From contig JAEWKY010000267.1 in the NCBI GenBank assembly GCA_023457615.1, positions 1-5,436 of the forward strand: a stretch of 5,436 bases of DNA, in the 5' to 3' direction. Source of the stretch: Actinomycetes bacterium. GTDB taxonomy: Bacteria > Actinomycetota > Actinomycetes > Actinomycetales > Microbacteriaceae. The first letter of the stretch is position 1; each line of letters begins with the position of its first letter. The translations under genes were made by a program, and so were the position numbers. This document shows positions 1 to 5,436 of the stretch, one piece after another. Below the pieces are notes generated by a model that was given only the letters and a program-made list of their open reading frames with translations, was not told where the DNA came from and did not search any database.

Positions 1-1
1 G

Positions 2-94
2 ATCGCGACGGCCCGCGGCGCCGGGGTCGACGCCGAGAGCCTCGTGCTCCTCGCCGTCGACGGCGCCGAGCTCGGCCGCCTCTCCCCCGCGTGA
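2..94 (+). CDS. 3' end of an unidentified protein-coding gene (5' truncated by window edge)
   Basis: An open frame runs in from the left edge and stops at TGA 92-94, giving the last 30 residues of a protein that ends in LAVDGAELGRLSPA. Every sense codon in the frame ends in G or C. This is the codon pattern of the well-supported genes nearby, and the alternative plus-strand frames read as arginine- or serine/proline-rich junk. That pattern is the only coding evidence. I see no recognisable domain or catalytic motif in so short a tail and assign no function. The gene is convergent with trpD; 23 nt separate the two stop codons. It could in principle be a chance open frame, but the composition makes a true gene end more likely. 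Confidence 0.65.
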   Translation: MATARGAGVDAESLVLLAVDGAELGRLSPA

Positions 95-126
95 CCGTCA
101 GCCGGCCCGCCTGACCGTCAGCCGGC
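86..126. repeat. Imperfect 21-bp direct repeat, period 20, at a convergent gene junction
   Basis: Bases 86-106 and 106-126 match at 20 of 21 positions and share the base at 106; the single difference is G91 versus C111. Each copy contains TGACCGTCAGCCGGC. Copy 1 supplies the stop codon of the upstream plus-strand gene (92-94). Copy 2 supplies the stop of trpD on the minus strand (118-120). The self-complementary GCCGGC at 101-106 and at 121-126 could pair into a short GC-rich hairpin with a 14-nt loop. There is no adjacent T-run, so a bidirectional terminator is possible but unproven. Confidence 0.8.
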
Positions 127-1170
127 GGTCGCGGCGACCCACGCGTCGAGCTTGGCGCTCGCCGCCCCCGAGTCGATCGCGACGGCGGCCTCGCCGAGCT
201 TCTCCGTGAAGCGCACGCGGATGTCGCGCTCCCCCTGCGCCGCGTCGCGCGCGAGGTCCCACGCGACGAGACCCGCCGCGGCGTTGAGCAGCACGATGTC
301 GCGCACCGGGCCCCCGTCGCCCGCGAGCACCCCGCGCGCGATGGCCGCGTTCCGGGCGGCGTCGCCGCCGAGCAGGTCGTCGATCGAGGCGCGCGGGATG
401 CCGAAGTCGCCCGGATCGAGGTCGTGCTCGTGCACGTCGCCGCGCGACACCTCCCAGACGTGCGAATGCCCCGTCGTGGTGAGCTCGTCGAGCCCGTCGT
501 CGCCGCGGAAGACGAGCGCCGTCGCCCCGCGCGTGCGGAACACGCCCGTGATGAGCGGCACCTTCTCGAGCGCCGCGACGCCGATGCTCGACGCCTCCGG
601 GCGGGCCGGGTTGCACAGCGGTCCGAGGAAGTTGAAGACCGTCGGGATGCCGAGCTCGGCCCGCACGGGACCGGCGTGGCGGAACCCGGGGTGGAAGAGC
701 GCCGCGAAGACGAATGTGATGCCCGCCTCGTCGAGCACCTCGGCGACCCGCTCGGGCGCGAGCTGCAGGTCGACGCCGAGCGCGGTCAGCACGTCGGACG
801 AGCCCGAGGCCGACGACGCGGCGCGGTTGCCGTGCTTGACGACCCGCGCGCCGGCCGCGGCGGCCACGATCGAGGCCATCGTCGAGATGTTCACGGTGCC
901 GAAGCGATCGCCCCCGGTGCCGCACATGTCGAGCGCCATCGGGTCGACCGGGAGCGGCTGCGCGTGCGCGAGGATCGCGTCGCGGAATCCGACGATCTCG
1001 TCGACCGTCTCGCCCTTCGACCGCAGCGCCACGAGGAACGCCCCGAGCTGCGCGGGGGTCGCCTCTCCCTCCATCACGCGCTCCATCGCCCAGGTCGCCT
1101 CGGCGATCGACAGGTCCGCGCCGGCCAGCAGCTGGGTGAGCAGAGCGGGCCAGGTGAGTTCCGTCGGCAT
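118..1170 (-). CDS. trpD: Anthranilate phosphoribosyltransferase (TrpD)
   Basis: TrpD catalyses the second committed step of tryptophan synthesis in the cytosol: anthranilate plus PRPP gives phosphoribosyl-anthranilate and pyrophosphate. The protein is 350 aa, a normal full length. A helical N-terminal domain (about 1-70) is followed by the nucleoside phosphorylase/phosphoribosyltransferase fold. Family motifs visible are GTGGD (84-88, PRPP diphosphate loop), NIST (94-97), KHGNR (112-116), GSSDVL (123-128), GPLCNPA (183-189) and DGLDEL (225-230), which holds the acidic Mg-binding pair. The ATG at 1170 was chosen because MPTELTWP opens the conserved helical domain. The open frame extends 47 codons further upstream, but that part would run antisense into ctaE and is unlike the family. 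No Shine-Dalgarno is visible before this ATG, which fits a leaderless mRNA. The gene stands alone, away from other trp genes in this window, and diverges from ctaE, a pairing I recall from other actinobacteria. Confidence 0.96.
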   Translation of the reverse strand: MPTELTWPALLTQLLAGADLSIAEATWAMERVMEGEATPAQLGAFLVALRSKGETVDEIVGFRDAILAHAQPLPVDPMALDMCGTGGDRFGTVNISTMASIVAAAAGARVVKHGNRAASSASGSSDVLTALGVDLQLAPERVAEVLDEAGITFVFAALFHPGFRHAGPVRAELGIPTVFNFLGPLCNPARPEASSIGVAALEKVPLITGVFRTRGATALVFRGDDGLDELTTTGHSHVWEVSRGDVHEHDLDPGDFGIPRASIDDLLGGDAARNAAIARGVLAGDGGPVRDIVLLNAAAGLVAWDLARDAAQGERDIRVRFTEKLGEAAVAIDSGAASAKLDAWVAATAG

Positions 1171-1177
1171 GGCGTCG

Positions 1178-1183
1178 ATCGTA
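1178..1183 (-). promoter_or_regulatory. Candidate -10 element for trpD (leaderless start)
   Basis: Read on the minus strand this is TACGAT, matching the TAnnnT core of an actinobacterial housekeeping -10. It lies 7 nt before the trpD ATG, so transcription would begin at or next to the A of the start codon. With an 18-bp spacer the -35 position falls on 1202-1207, where only a poor match exists. Support comes from position and motif only. Confidence 0.5.
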
Positions 1184-1201
1184 GCGACCCTGGGTATCCG
1201 C

Positions 1202-1207
1202 CATAAT
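1202..1207 (+). promoter_or_regulatory. Candidate -10 element for the ctaE-qcrCAB operon (leaderless start)
   Basis: CATAAT differs from the TATAAT consensus at one base and is a rare AT-rich island in this GC-rich region. Six bases separate it from the ctaE GTG at 1214, the expected spacing if transcription begins at the first base of the start codon. No convincing -35 hexamer is present; the -35 region (about 1178-1184) coincides with the candidate -10 of trpD on the other strand. A GGA at 1208-1210 is too close to the GTG to be a good ribosome binding site. Confidence 0.55.
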
Positions 1208-1213
1208 GGACGG

Positions 1214-1858
1214 GTGAGCTCCTCCCCGATCGCGCATGCCCCGGTAGGCGGCATCAACCGCCCGAACACCGTCCAGGTCGGAACGATCGTCTGGCTCGGC
1301 AGTGAGGTCATGTTCTTCGCCGGCCTGTTCGCCGTCTACTTCACGCTCAAGTCGACCTCGCCCGGCCTCTGGGCCGACCAGTCGTCGAAGCTCAACATCG
1401 TCTTCTCGGCGATCATCACGATCATCCTCGTCGCGTCGTCGTTCACCGCTCAGGCCGGTGTCTTCGCCGCCGAGCGCCTGCAGAAGTGGCGCACCGGCGG
1501 CCCGCTGCAGTTCTGGAAGTGGGGCGTCGTCGAGTGGTTCTTCCTCTCGTTCGCCCTCGGCGCGCTGTTCATCATCGGCCAGGTGTACGAGTACGCCCTG
1601 CTGGTCTCCGAGGGCGTCGGCTTCACCTCCGACTCCTACGGATCGGCGTTCTACCTGACGACGGGCTTCCACGGGCTCCACGTGACGGGCGGCCTCCTGG
1701 CCTTCCTCATCGTCATCGGGCGCTTCTTCGCGGTGAAGAACTTCACGCACAAGGAGGCGGTCACCGCGATCGTCGTCTCCTACTACTGGCACTTCGTCGA
1801 CGTCGTCTGGATCGGGCTGTTCGTCGTCATCTACGTCTTCCCGCGCATCGGAGTCTGA
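1214..1858 (+). CDS. ctaE: Cytochrome c oxidase (aa3-type) subunit III
   Basis: Subunit III of the heme-copper terminal oxidase is a membrane protein without redox cofactors that stabilises the catalytic subunit I. This 214-aa protein has five predicted membrane helices (about 21-43, 61-83, 106-130, 147-173, 183-210), the short bacterial form lacking the first two helices of the mitochondrial protein. Family signatures are WLGSEVMFF (27-35) with the buried glutamate E31, GFHGLHV (151-157) and YYWHFVDVVW (190-199). The GTG start at 1214 was chosen because it gives a short polar N-terminus before NRPNTVQVGT and sits 6 nt after a -10-like element. An in-frame ATG at 1169 would add 15 residues but would overlap the trpD start. 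The gene heads a cluster with qcrC, qcrA and qcrB, which fits the actinobacterial bcc-aa3 supercomplex. Genes for oxidase subunits I, II and IV are not in the window. Confidence 0.95.
   Translation: MSSSPIAHAPVGGINRPNTVQVGTIVWLGSEVMFFAGLFAVYFTLKSTSPGLWADQSSKLNIVFSAIITIILVASSFTAQAGVFAAERLQKWRTGGPLQFWKWGVVEWFFLSFALGALFIIGQVYEYALLVSEGVGFTSDSYGSAFYLTTGFHGLHVTGGLLAFLIVIGRFFAVKNFTHKEAVTAIVVSYYWHFVDVVWIGLFVVIYVFPRIGV
1850..1853 (+). promoter_or_regulatory. Ribosome binding site of qcrC
   Basis: GGAG lies 9 nt before the qcrC ATG at 1863, inside the last codons of ctaE. With only 4 nt between the ctaE stop and the qcrC start, ribosomes finishing ctaE can readily pass to qcrC. Confidence 0.6.
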
Positions 1859-1862
1859 GCAC

Positions 1863-2648
1863 ATGTCACGCAATCGCCGCACGGGACGCCGGTCTCCCCT
1901 TGCCTCGGTCGCCCTTCTGCTGATCGGGCTCCTCGCCACCGGCGGCGCCTACGCGCTCGTCACCTCGAGCGCCACCGCGAGCACGACCGCGCAGACGGAG
2001 GCGACCGTCGAGGAGGGCGAGAAGCTCTTCCTCGCGAACTGCTCGTCGTGCCACGGCATCGACGCCGTCGGCACGACGGACGCCCCGAGCCTCGTCGGCG
2101 TGGGCGCCGCGGCCGTCGACTTCCAGGTCGGCACCGGCCGCATGCCGATGGCGGCGTCCGGCCCGCAGGCCGAGGCGAAGCCCGTGCAGTTCACGGCCGA
2201 GCAGATCGAGGCCATGGCGGTCTACGTCGCGACCCTCGGCTCCGGCCCCGGCATCCCGAGCGAGGCACTGCTCACGAGCGGCGACGACGTCGCGAACGGC
2301 GCCGAGCTGTTCCGCATCAACTGCGCGATGTGCCACAACGTCGCGGGCGCCGGCGGCGCCCTCACCGAGGGCAAGTTCGCGCCCGACCTGAAGAACGTCG
2401 ACCCGGCCCACGTCTACGAGGCGATGGTCACCGGCCCGCAGAACATGCCCGTCTTCAGCGACCTGAACATCACCGCCGAGGACAAGGCCGACATCATCGC
2501 CTACCTCGAGTACCTCAACGACAACCCGTCGCCCGGCGGCCTCGACCTCGGTGGTCTCGGTCCCGTGTCCGAGGGCCTGTTCGTCTGGATCTTCGCGCTC
2601 GGCGCGATCGTCGGGGTGACCGTCTGGCTCACCTCGAAGGCCAACTGA
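1863..2648 (+). CDS. qcrC: Cytochrome bc1 complex diheme cytochrome c subunit (QcrC)
   Basis: QcrC replaces both cytochrome c1 and soluble cytochrome c in actinobacteria. It takes electrons from the Rieske protein and hands them directly to the aa3 oxidase on the outer face of the membrane. The 261-aa protein has a basic N-terminus, a hydrophobic signal/anchor helix (about 13-33), two cytochrome c domains and a C-terminal anchor helix (about 238-256) ending in SKAN. Heme attachment motifs are CSSCH (60-64) and CAMCH (154-158). Candidate axial methionines are M94 or M96 in GRMPMAA and M195 in QNMPVF. An Ala-x-Ala at 29-31 or 37-39 could allow signal cleavage; whether the first helix is retained cannot be told from sequence. 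The ATG at 1863 has a GGAG 9 nt upstream, lies 4 nt after the ctaE stop, and gives the expected length. Confidence 0.96.
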   Translation: MSRNRRTGRRSPLASVALLLIGLLATGGAYALVTSSATASTTAQTEATVEEGEKLFLANCSSCHGIDAVGTTDAPSLVGVGAAAVDFQVGTGRMPMAASGPQAEAKPVQFTAEQIEAMAVYVATLGSGPGIPSEALLTSGDDVANGAELFRINCAMCHNVAGAGGALTEGKFAPDLKNVDPAHVYEAMVTGPQNMPVFSDLNITAEDKADIIAYLEYLNDNPSPGGLDLGGLGPVSEGLFVWIFALGAIVGVTVWLTSKAN

Positions 2649-2672
2649 CGCACCGCGCACGCGCCCGCATCT

Positions 2673-2685
2673 GAGAGATAGAGAG
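2673..2685 (+). repeat. Purine-rich GAGA mirror repeat before qcrA
   Basis: The 46-nt gap between qcrC and qcrA contains GAGAGATAGAGAG, which reads the same backwards. It is the only low-GC, purine-only run (apart from one T) nearby. Its second half, GAGAG at 2681-2685, ends 9 nt before the qcrA ATG and may act as a weak ribosome binding site, since no AGGAGG-like sequence is present. I see no terminator hairpin in this gap, so qcrA is probably read through from qcrC. Confidence 0.45.
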
Positions 2686-2694
2686 CACCTGAGC

Positions 2695-3756
2695 ATGGCA
2701 GACCACGGCTCCACCTCCGGGAAGGACGTCGCGATCCCGGTCGACGCGCCCGGCACGGCCGTCGTGTCCTCCGACGCGATCGAGAACCCCGGCTTCCCGC
2801 CGTACCGCCCGCGCGTGAGCGATGTCGACCCGAAGAAGGAGCGCGCGAACGAGCGTCGCGTCGCCTGGTTCTTCTGGGCCTCCATCGTCGGCAGCATCTT
2901 CGCCGTCGTCGCCTACTTCGTCTTCCCGATCGACGCGGCCGACCCGGGCTCGGTGCGCACGAACAACGCGCTCCTCGGCCTCGGCATCGCGCTCGCGCTC
3001 TTCGGCATCGGTTTCGGCGCCGTGCACTGGTCGCGCACGATCATGGAGGGCCACGACCTCGTCGAGGACCGCAACGCCGGCCACCCCCCGCAGGAGAAGT
3101 ACGAGAAGCGCGCCGGCGCCGCCGAGGTCTTCTCGCTCGGCAACAAGGAGTCGGGCTTCACCCGTCGCAAGCTCATCCGCAACTCGCTCATCGGCGCCCT
3201 CGTCGTCTCGCCGCTCCCCGCGGTCGTGCTGTTCCGCGACCTCGCACCGGCCGACGACCCGGTCGAGCTGCTGAGCCACACGCTGTGGAAGAAGGGCACG
3301 CGTCTCGCGCGCGACCCCGACGGCACGCCGATCCGGGCCGCCGACGTGACGCTCGGCTCGGCCTTCCACGTCATCCCGGAGGGGCTCAACGAGCTCCACC
3401 ACCACAAGCTCGAGGAGAAGGCCAAGGCCGCCGTCCTCCTCATGCGCCTCAAGCCGTCCGACCTCACGGTCTCCCCCGGCCGCGAGGACTGGAACTACCA
3501 GGGCATCGTCGCGTACTCGAAGATCTGCACGCACGTCGGCTGCCCGGTCGCGCTCTACGAGCAGCAGACCCACCACCTGCTCTGCCCCTGCCACCAGTCG
3601 CAGTTCGACATCAAGGAGGAGGCGAAGGTCATCTTCGGCCCCGCCAAGCGTCCGCTGCCGCAGCTGCCGATCACCGTCGACGACGAGGGCTACCTGATCG
3701 CGCAGAGCGACTTCACCGAGCCCGTCGGGCCGAGCTTCTGGGAGCGTGCGCTGTGA
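2695..3756 (+). CDS. qcrA: Cytochrome bc1 complex Rieske 2Fe-2S protein (QcrA)
   Basis: QcrA accepts an electron from menaquinol at the Qo site of QcrB and passes it to the QcrC hemes. At 353 aa it is the long actinobacterial form. A polar N-terminal stretch (1-56) is followed by three membrane helices (about 57-79, 91-112, 163-181) and then the outer Rieske domain. The cluster ligands are in CTHVGC (278-283: C278, H280) and CPCH (297-300: C297, H300), with C283 and C299 as the usual disulfide pair. Just before helix 3 is a twin-arginine motif, TRRKLIR (156-162). In Streptomyces the equivalent motif sends the third helix and folded cluster domain through Tat after Sec inserts the first two; I infer the same here. 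The ATG at 2695 is the first start after qcrC and has only a weak GAGAG upstream. The stop overlaps the qcrB start. Confidence 0.96.
   Translation: MADHGSTSGKDVAIPVDAPGTAVVSSDAIENPGFPPYRPRVSDVDPKKERANERRVAWFFWASIVGSIFAVVAYFVFPIDAADPGSVRTNNALLGLGIALALFGIGFGAVHWSRTIMEGHDLVEDRNAGHPPQEKYEKRAGAAEVFSLGNKESGFTRRKLIRNSLIGALVVSPLPAVVLFRDLAPADDPVELLSHTLWKKGTRLARDPDGTPIRAADVTLGSAFHVIPEGLNELHHHKLEEKAKAAVLLMRLKPSDLTVSPGREDWNYQGIVAYSKICTHVGCPVALYEQQTHHLLCPCHQSQFDIKEEAKVIFGPAKRPLPQLPITVDDEGYLIAQSDFTEPVGPSFWERAL
3740..3744 (+). promoter_or_regulatory. Ribosome binding site of qcrB
   Basis: GGGAG within the 3' end of qcrA lies 8 nt before the GTG at 3753. It decides the start of qcrB, because the next in-frame ATG (3837) has no comparable sequence before it and would remove 28 residues. 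Confidence 0.65.
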
Positions 3757-5402
3757 GCGACTCCGTCCACGGTCAGGACCGTCCCGGTCAGGATCGCCCG
3801 GGTCAGGGCGAGCCGCAGGCGCAGCTCGGCCGCGGCATGCGGTTCACGAACTGGGCCGCGGGCTACGTCGACGAGCGCTTCAAGCTCTCCGGCTGGATCC
3901 GCGACTACGGCCGCAAGATCTTCCCCGACCACTGGTCGTTCATGCTCGGCGAGGTGGCGCTCTACAGCCTCATCGTCGTGCTCCTGTCGGGCGTCTTCCT
4001 CACGTTCTTCTTCCAGGCCTCGATGGTCGAGGTCGAGTACGAGGGCTCCTACGTGCCGCTCAAGGGCATCGAGATGTCCGCCGCCATGGCCTCGACCCTC
4101 GACATCTCGTTCGACGTGCGCGGAGGCCTGCTCGTGCGCCAGATCCACCACTGGGCGGCCCTGCTGTTCGTGGCCTCGATCGGGCTCCACATGCTGCGCG
4201 TGTTCTTCACCGGCGCGTTCCGCAAGCCGCGCGAGATCAACTGGCTGCTCGGCTTCACGCTCTTCATCCTCGCGATGGCCGAGGGCTTCACCGGCTACTC
4301 GCTCCCGGACGACCTGCTCTCCGGCAACGGCCTCCGCATCATCGACGGCATGGTGAAGGGCGTCCCGGTCATCGGCACCTGGATCTCCTACCTGCTGTTC
4401 GGCGGCGAGTTCCCGGGCACGACGGTCGTGGGCATGTTCTACAGCCTCCACATCCTGCTGCTGCCCGCGATCCTGGTCGCGATCGTCGGCATCCACGTGA
4501 TCATGGTGTTCGTCAACAAGCACACCCAGTACGCGGGTCCGGGTCGCACGAACGACAACGTCGTGGGCGTGCCGGTCATGCCGGTGTTCGCGGCGAAGGC
4601 CGGCGGCTTCTTCTTCATCGTGTTCGGCGTCATCGTGCTCGTCGCGGCGAACGTGACGATCAACCCGGTGTGGAACTACGGGCCGTACGACCCCTCCCCC
4701 GTCTCGGCGGGCACGCAGCCCGACTGGTACATCGGCTTCGCCGACGGCGCGCTGCGCCTCGTGCCGCCGGGCTGGGAGCTGGAGATCCTCGGCTTCACGC
4801 TGTCGCTCAACATCCTCGTGCCGCTGCTCGTGCTGCCGCTCTTCCTGGCGCTCGTGGCGTTCTACCCGTTCTTCGAGGCCTGGGTCACGGGCGACAAGCG
4901 TCACCACAACATCGCCGACCGTCCGCGCAACGCCCCGATGCGTACCGCCATCGGCGCGGCCGGCGTGACGTTCTACGCCGTGCTGTGGGCCGCCGCCTCG
5001 TCCGACCTCATCGCGACGCACTTCAAGCTGACGATCGAGGGCGTGACGCACGTGCTGCAGGCACTCGTCTTCGTCGGCCCCGTGGTCGCCTTCTTCGTCG
5101 CGAAGCGCATCTGCATCGCGCTGCAGAAGAAGGATCGCGAGATCGCGCTCCACGGCTTCGAGTCCGGTCGCATCGTGCGTCTCCCGGGCGGCGAGTACGT
5201 CGAGGTGCACCAGCCGCTCAGCGACTACGAGCGCTGGCGTCTCGTCTCCTACGAGGACTACAAGCCGCTCATGGTGCGCCCCGACAAGCGCGGCCGCATC
5301 TCGGTCGTGCAGCGTGCGCGGGCGGGAGTGTCGCGCCTCTTCTTCGAGGACCGCATCGCACCGGTCACCAAGTCGGAGCTCGAGCACAGCTCGCACCACT
5401 GA
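3753..5402 (+). CDS. qcrB: Cytochrome bc1 complex cytochrome b subunit (QcrB)
   Basis: QcrB is the diheme membrane core that oxidises menaquinol at the Qo site and returns electrons to the Qi site. The 549-aa protein matches the usual actinobacterial length (about 540-550) and has about eight membrane helices between residues 62 and 450. Heme b ligands are H132 and H146 (13 residues between) and H233 and H248 (14 between). PDWY (323-326) is the counterpart of the PEWY motif of the Qo site. A hydrophilic tail of about 100 residues (451-549) follows the last helix, a known actinobacterial addition. The N-terminus carries a short repeat, GQDRP-GQDRP-GQGEP (7-21). The GTG at 3753 overlaps the qcrA stop as GTGA, in good position after GGGAG; M29 (3837) is a weaker alternative start. 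The two genes are probably translationally coupled. Actinobacterial QcrB is the known target of bc1 inhibitors such as telacebec (Q203). Confidence 0.97.
   Translation: MSDSVHGQDRPGQDRPGQGEPQAQLGRGMRFTNWAAGYVDERFKLSGWIRDYGRKIFPDHWSFMLGEVALYSLIVVLLSGVFLTFFFQASMVEVEYEGSYVPLKGIEMSAAMASTLDISFDVRGGLLVRQIHHWAALLFVASIGLHMLRVFFTGAFRKPREINWLLGFTLFILAMAEGFTGYSLPDDLLSGNGLRIIDGMVKGVPVIGTWISYLLFGGEFPGTTVVGMFYSLHILLLPAILVAIVGIHVIMVFVNKHTQYAGPGRTNDNVVGVPVMPVFAAKAGGFFFIVFGVIVLVAANVTINPVWNYGPYDPSPVSAGTQPDWYIGFADGALRLVPPGWELEILGFTLSLNILVPLLVLPLFLALVAFYPFFEAWVTGDKRHHNIADRPRNAPMRTAIGAAGVTFYAVLWAAASSDLIATHFKLTIEGVTHVLQALVFVGPVVAFFVAKRICIALQKKDREIALHGFESGRIVRLPGGEYVEVHQPLSDYERWRLVSYEDYKPLMVRPDKRGRISVVQRARAGVSRLFFEDRIAPVTKSELEHSSHH
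3771..3812 (+). repeat. 15-bp tandem repeat within the 5' end of qcrB
   Basis: Two 15-bp units (3771-3785, 3786-3800) and a partial third (3801-3812) each start with GGTCAGG. They encode GQDRP, GQDRP and GQGE(P). The first two units differ at third codon positions (GAC/GAT, CGT/CGC, CCC/CCG), so the peptide repeat is kept while the DNA has diverged. The repeat lies in the polar cytoplasmic N-terminus before the first conserved segment. Confidence 0.8.
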
Positions 5403-5421
5403 GTCGCGTCGACGAAGGGCC

Positions 5422-5436
5422 GGAGGACACGTGTCC
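5422..5436 (+). CDS. Possible ribosome binding site and start of a further gene (truncated)
   Basis: GGAGG at 5422-5426 is followed after 4 nt by GTG at 5431, and the window ends two codons later. The Shine-Dalgarno match is strong but the spacing is short. No terminator hairpin is visible in the 28 nt after the qcrB stop, so another gene could follow in the operon. The product cannot be judged from two codons, and a start beyond the window edge is equally possible. Confidence 0.3.

Noticed and set aside
111..121. CTGAC-C-GTCAG as a terminator stem
   Set aside because: A one-base loop cannot form a normal hairpin, and no T-run follows. Only the outer GCCGGC pair could form a stem, and that is weak evidence.
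152..1213. Upstream extension of the ctaE frame by 354 codons
   Set aside because: The extension reads antisense through trpD and is Ser/Ala/Arg-rich, with none of the subunit III family in it. The protein begins naturally at GTG 1214.
1169..1213. In-frame ATG at 1169 as an alternative ctaE start
   Set aside because: It would overlap the trpD start codon, lie upstream of the best -10 element and add 15 residues. Kept only as a minor alternative.
98..1939. Very long open frame on the minus strand across trpD and ctaE (613 codons)
   Set aside because: It is extremely rich in Arg, Ala, Gly and Asp without any domain. It overlaps two well-recognised genes and arises because stop codons are rare in GC-rich DNA.
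1866..2897. 343-codon minus-strand open frame antisense to qcrC
   Set aside because: Low-complexity Arg/Gly/Asp/Val sequence opposite a gene with two intact CxxCH motifs; no independent coding signal.
3690..5399. 569-codon minus-strand open frame antisense to qcrB
   Set aside because: Its composition is a shadow of qcrB (dominated by His, Arg, Asp, Glu, Val), with no hydrophobic core or motif. QcrB in the sense frame is unambiguous.
1..5436. Mobile element, CRISPR array, tRNA/rRNA, prophage or toxin-antitoxin content
   Set aside because: No terminal inverted repeats, regularly spaced repeats, RNA-gene signatures or foreign base composition seen. All long stretches are explained by five core genes.

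Overview
This 5.4-kb window is very GC-rich, and nearly every codon in its genes ends in G or C. The gene order is trpD on the minus strand, divergent from ctaE-qcrC-qcrA-qcrB on the plus strand. As I recall, mycobacteria and corynebacteria have the same arrangement. The actinobacterial hallmarks all point to an actinomycete: a diheme QcrC, a three-helix Rieske protein with a Tat motif before helix 3, and a QcrB with a long C-terminal tail. Microbacteriaceae is my guess at the family, from composition and compactness only. No mobile element, CRISPR array, RNA gene or foreign-looking segment is visible. This is ordinary core metabolism, not a new system.

Layout. Bases 2-94 (+) are the 3' tail of an unidentified gene. 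It converges on trpD (1170-118, minus), which encodes anthranilate phosphoribosyltransferase of tryptophan synthesis. The 23-bp junction between the two stop codons contains an imperfect 21-bp direct repeat. Bases 1171-1213 are a 43-bp divergent control region. Each side has a -10-like hexamer 6-7 nt before a start codon, which suggests leaderless mRNAs from two interlocked promoters. From 1214 the plus strand carries ctaE (cytochrome c oxidase subunit III), qcrC (diheme cytochrome c), qcrA (Rieske iron-sulfur protein) and qcrB (cytochrome b). Spacings are 4 nt, 46 nt and an overlap of 2 nt. After qcrB there is a Shine-Dalgarno-like GGAGG and a GTG that may open another gene just as the window ends.

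How the genes work together. QcrB oxidises menaquinol. It passes one electron through the QcrA 2Fe-2S cluster to the two c-type hemes of QcrC, and the other across the membrane through its two b hemes. In actinobacteria QcrC passes electrons directly to the aa3 oxidase, of which CtaE is the third subunit, inside a bcc-aa3 supercomplex. That explains why a gene for an oxidase subunit heads the bc1 operon. The other oxidase genes (ctaC, ctaD, ctaF) are not in this window.
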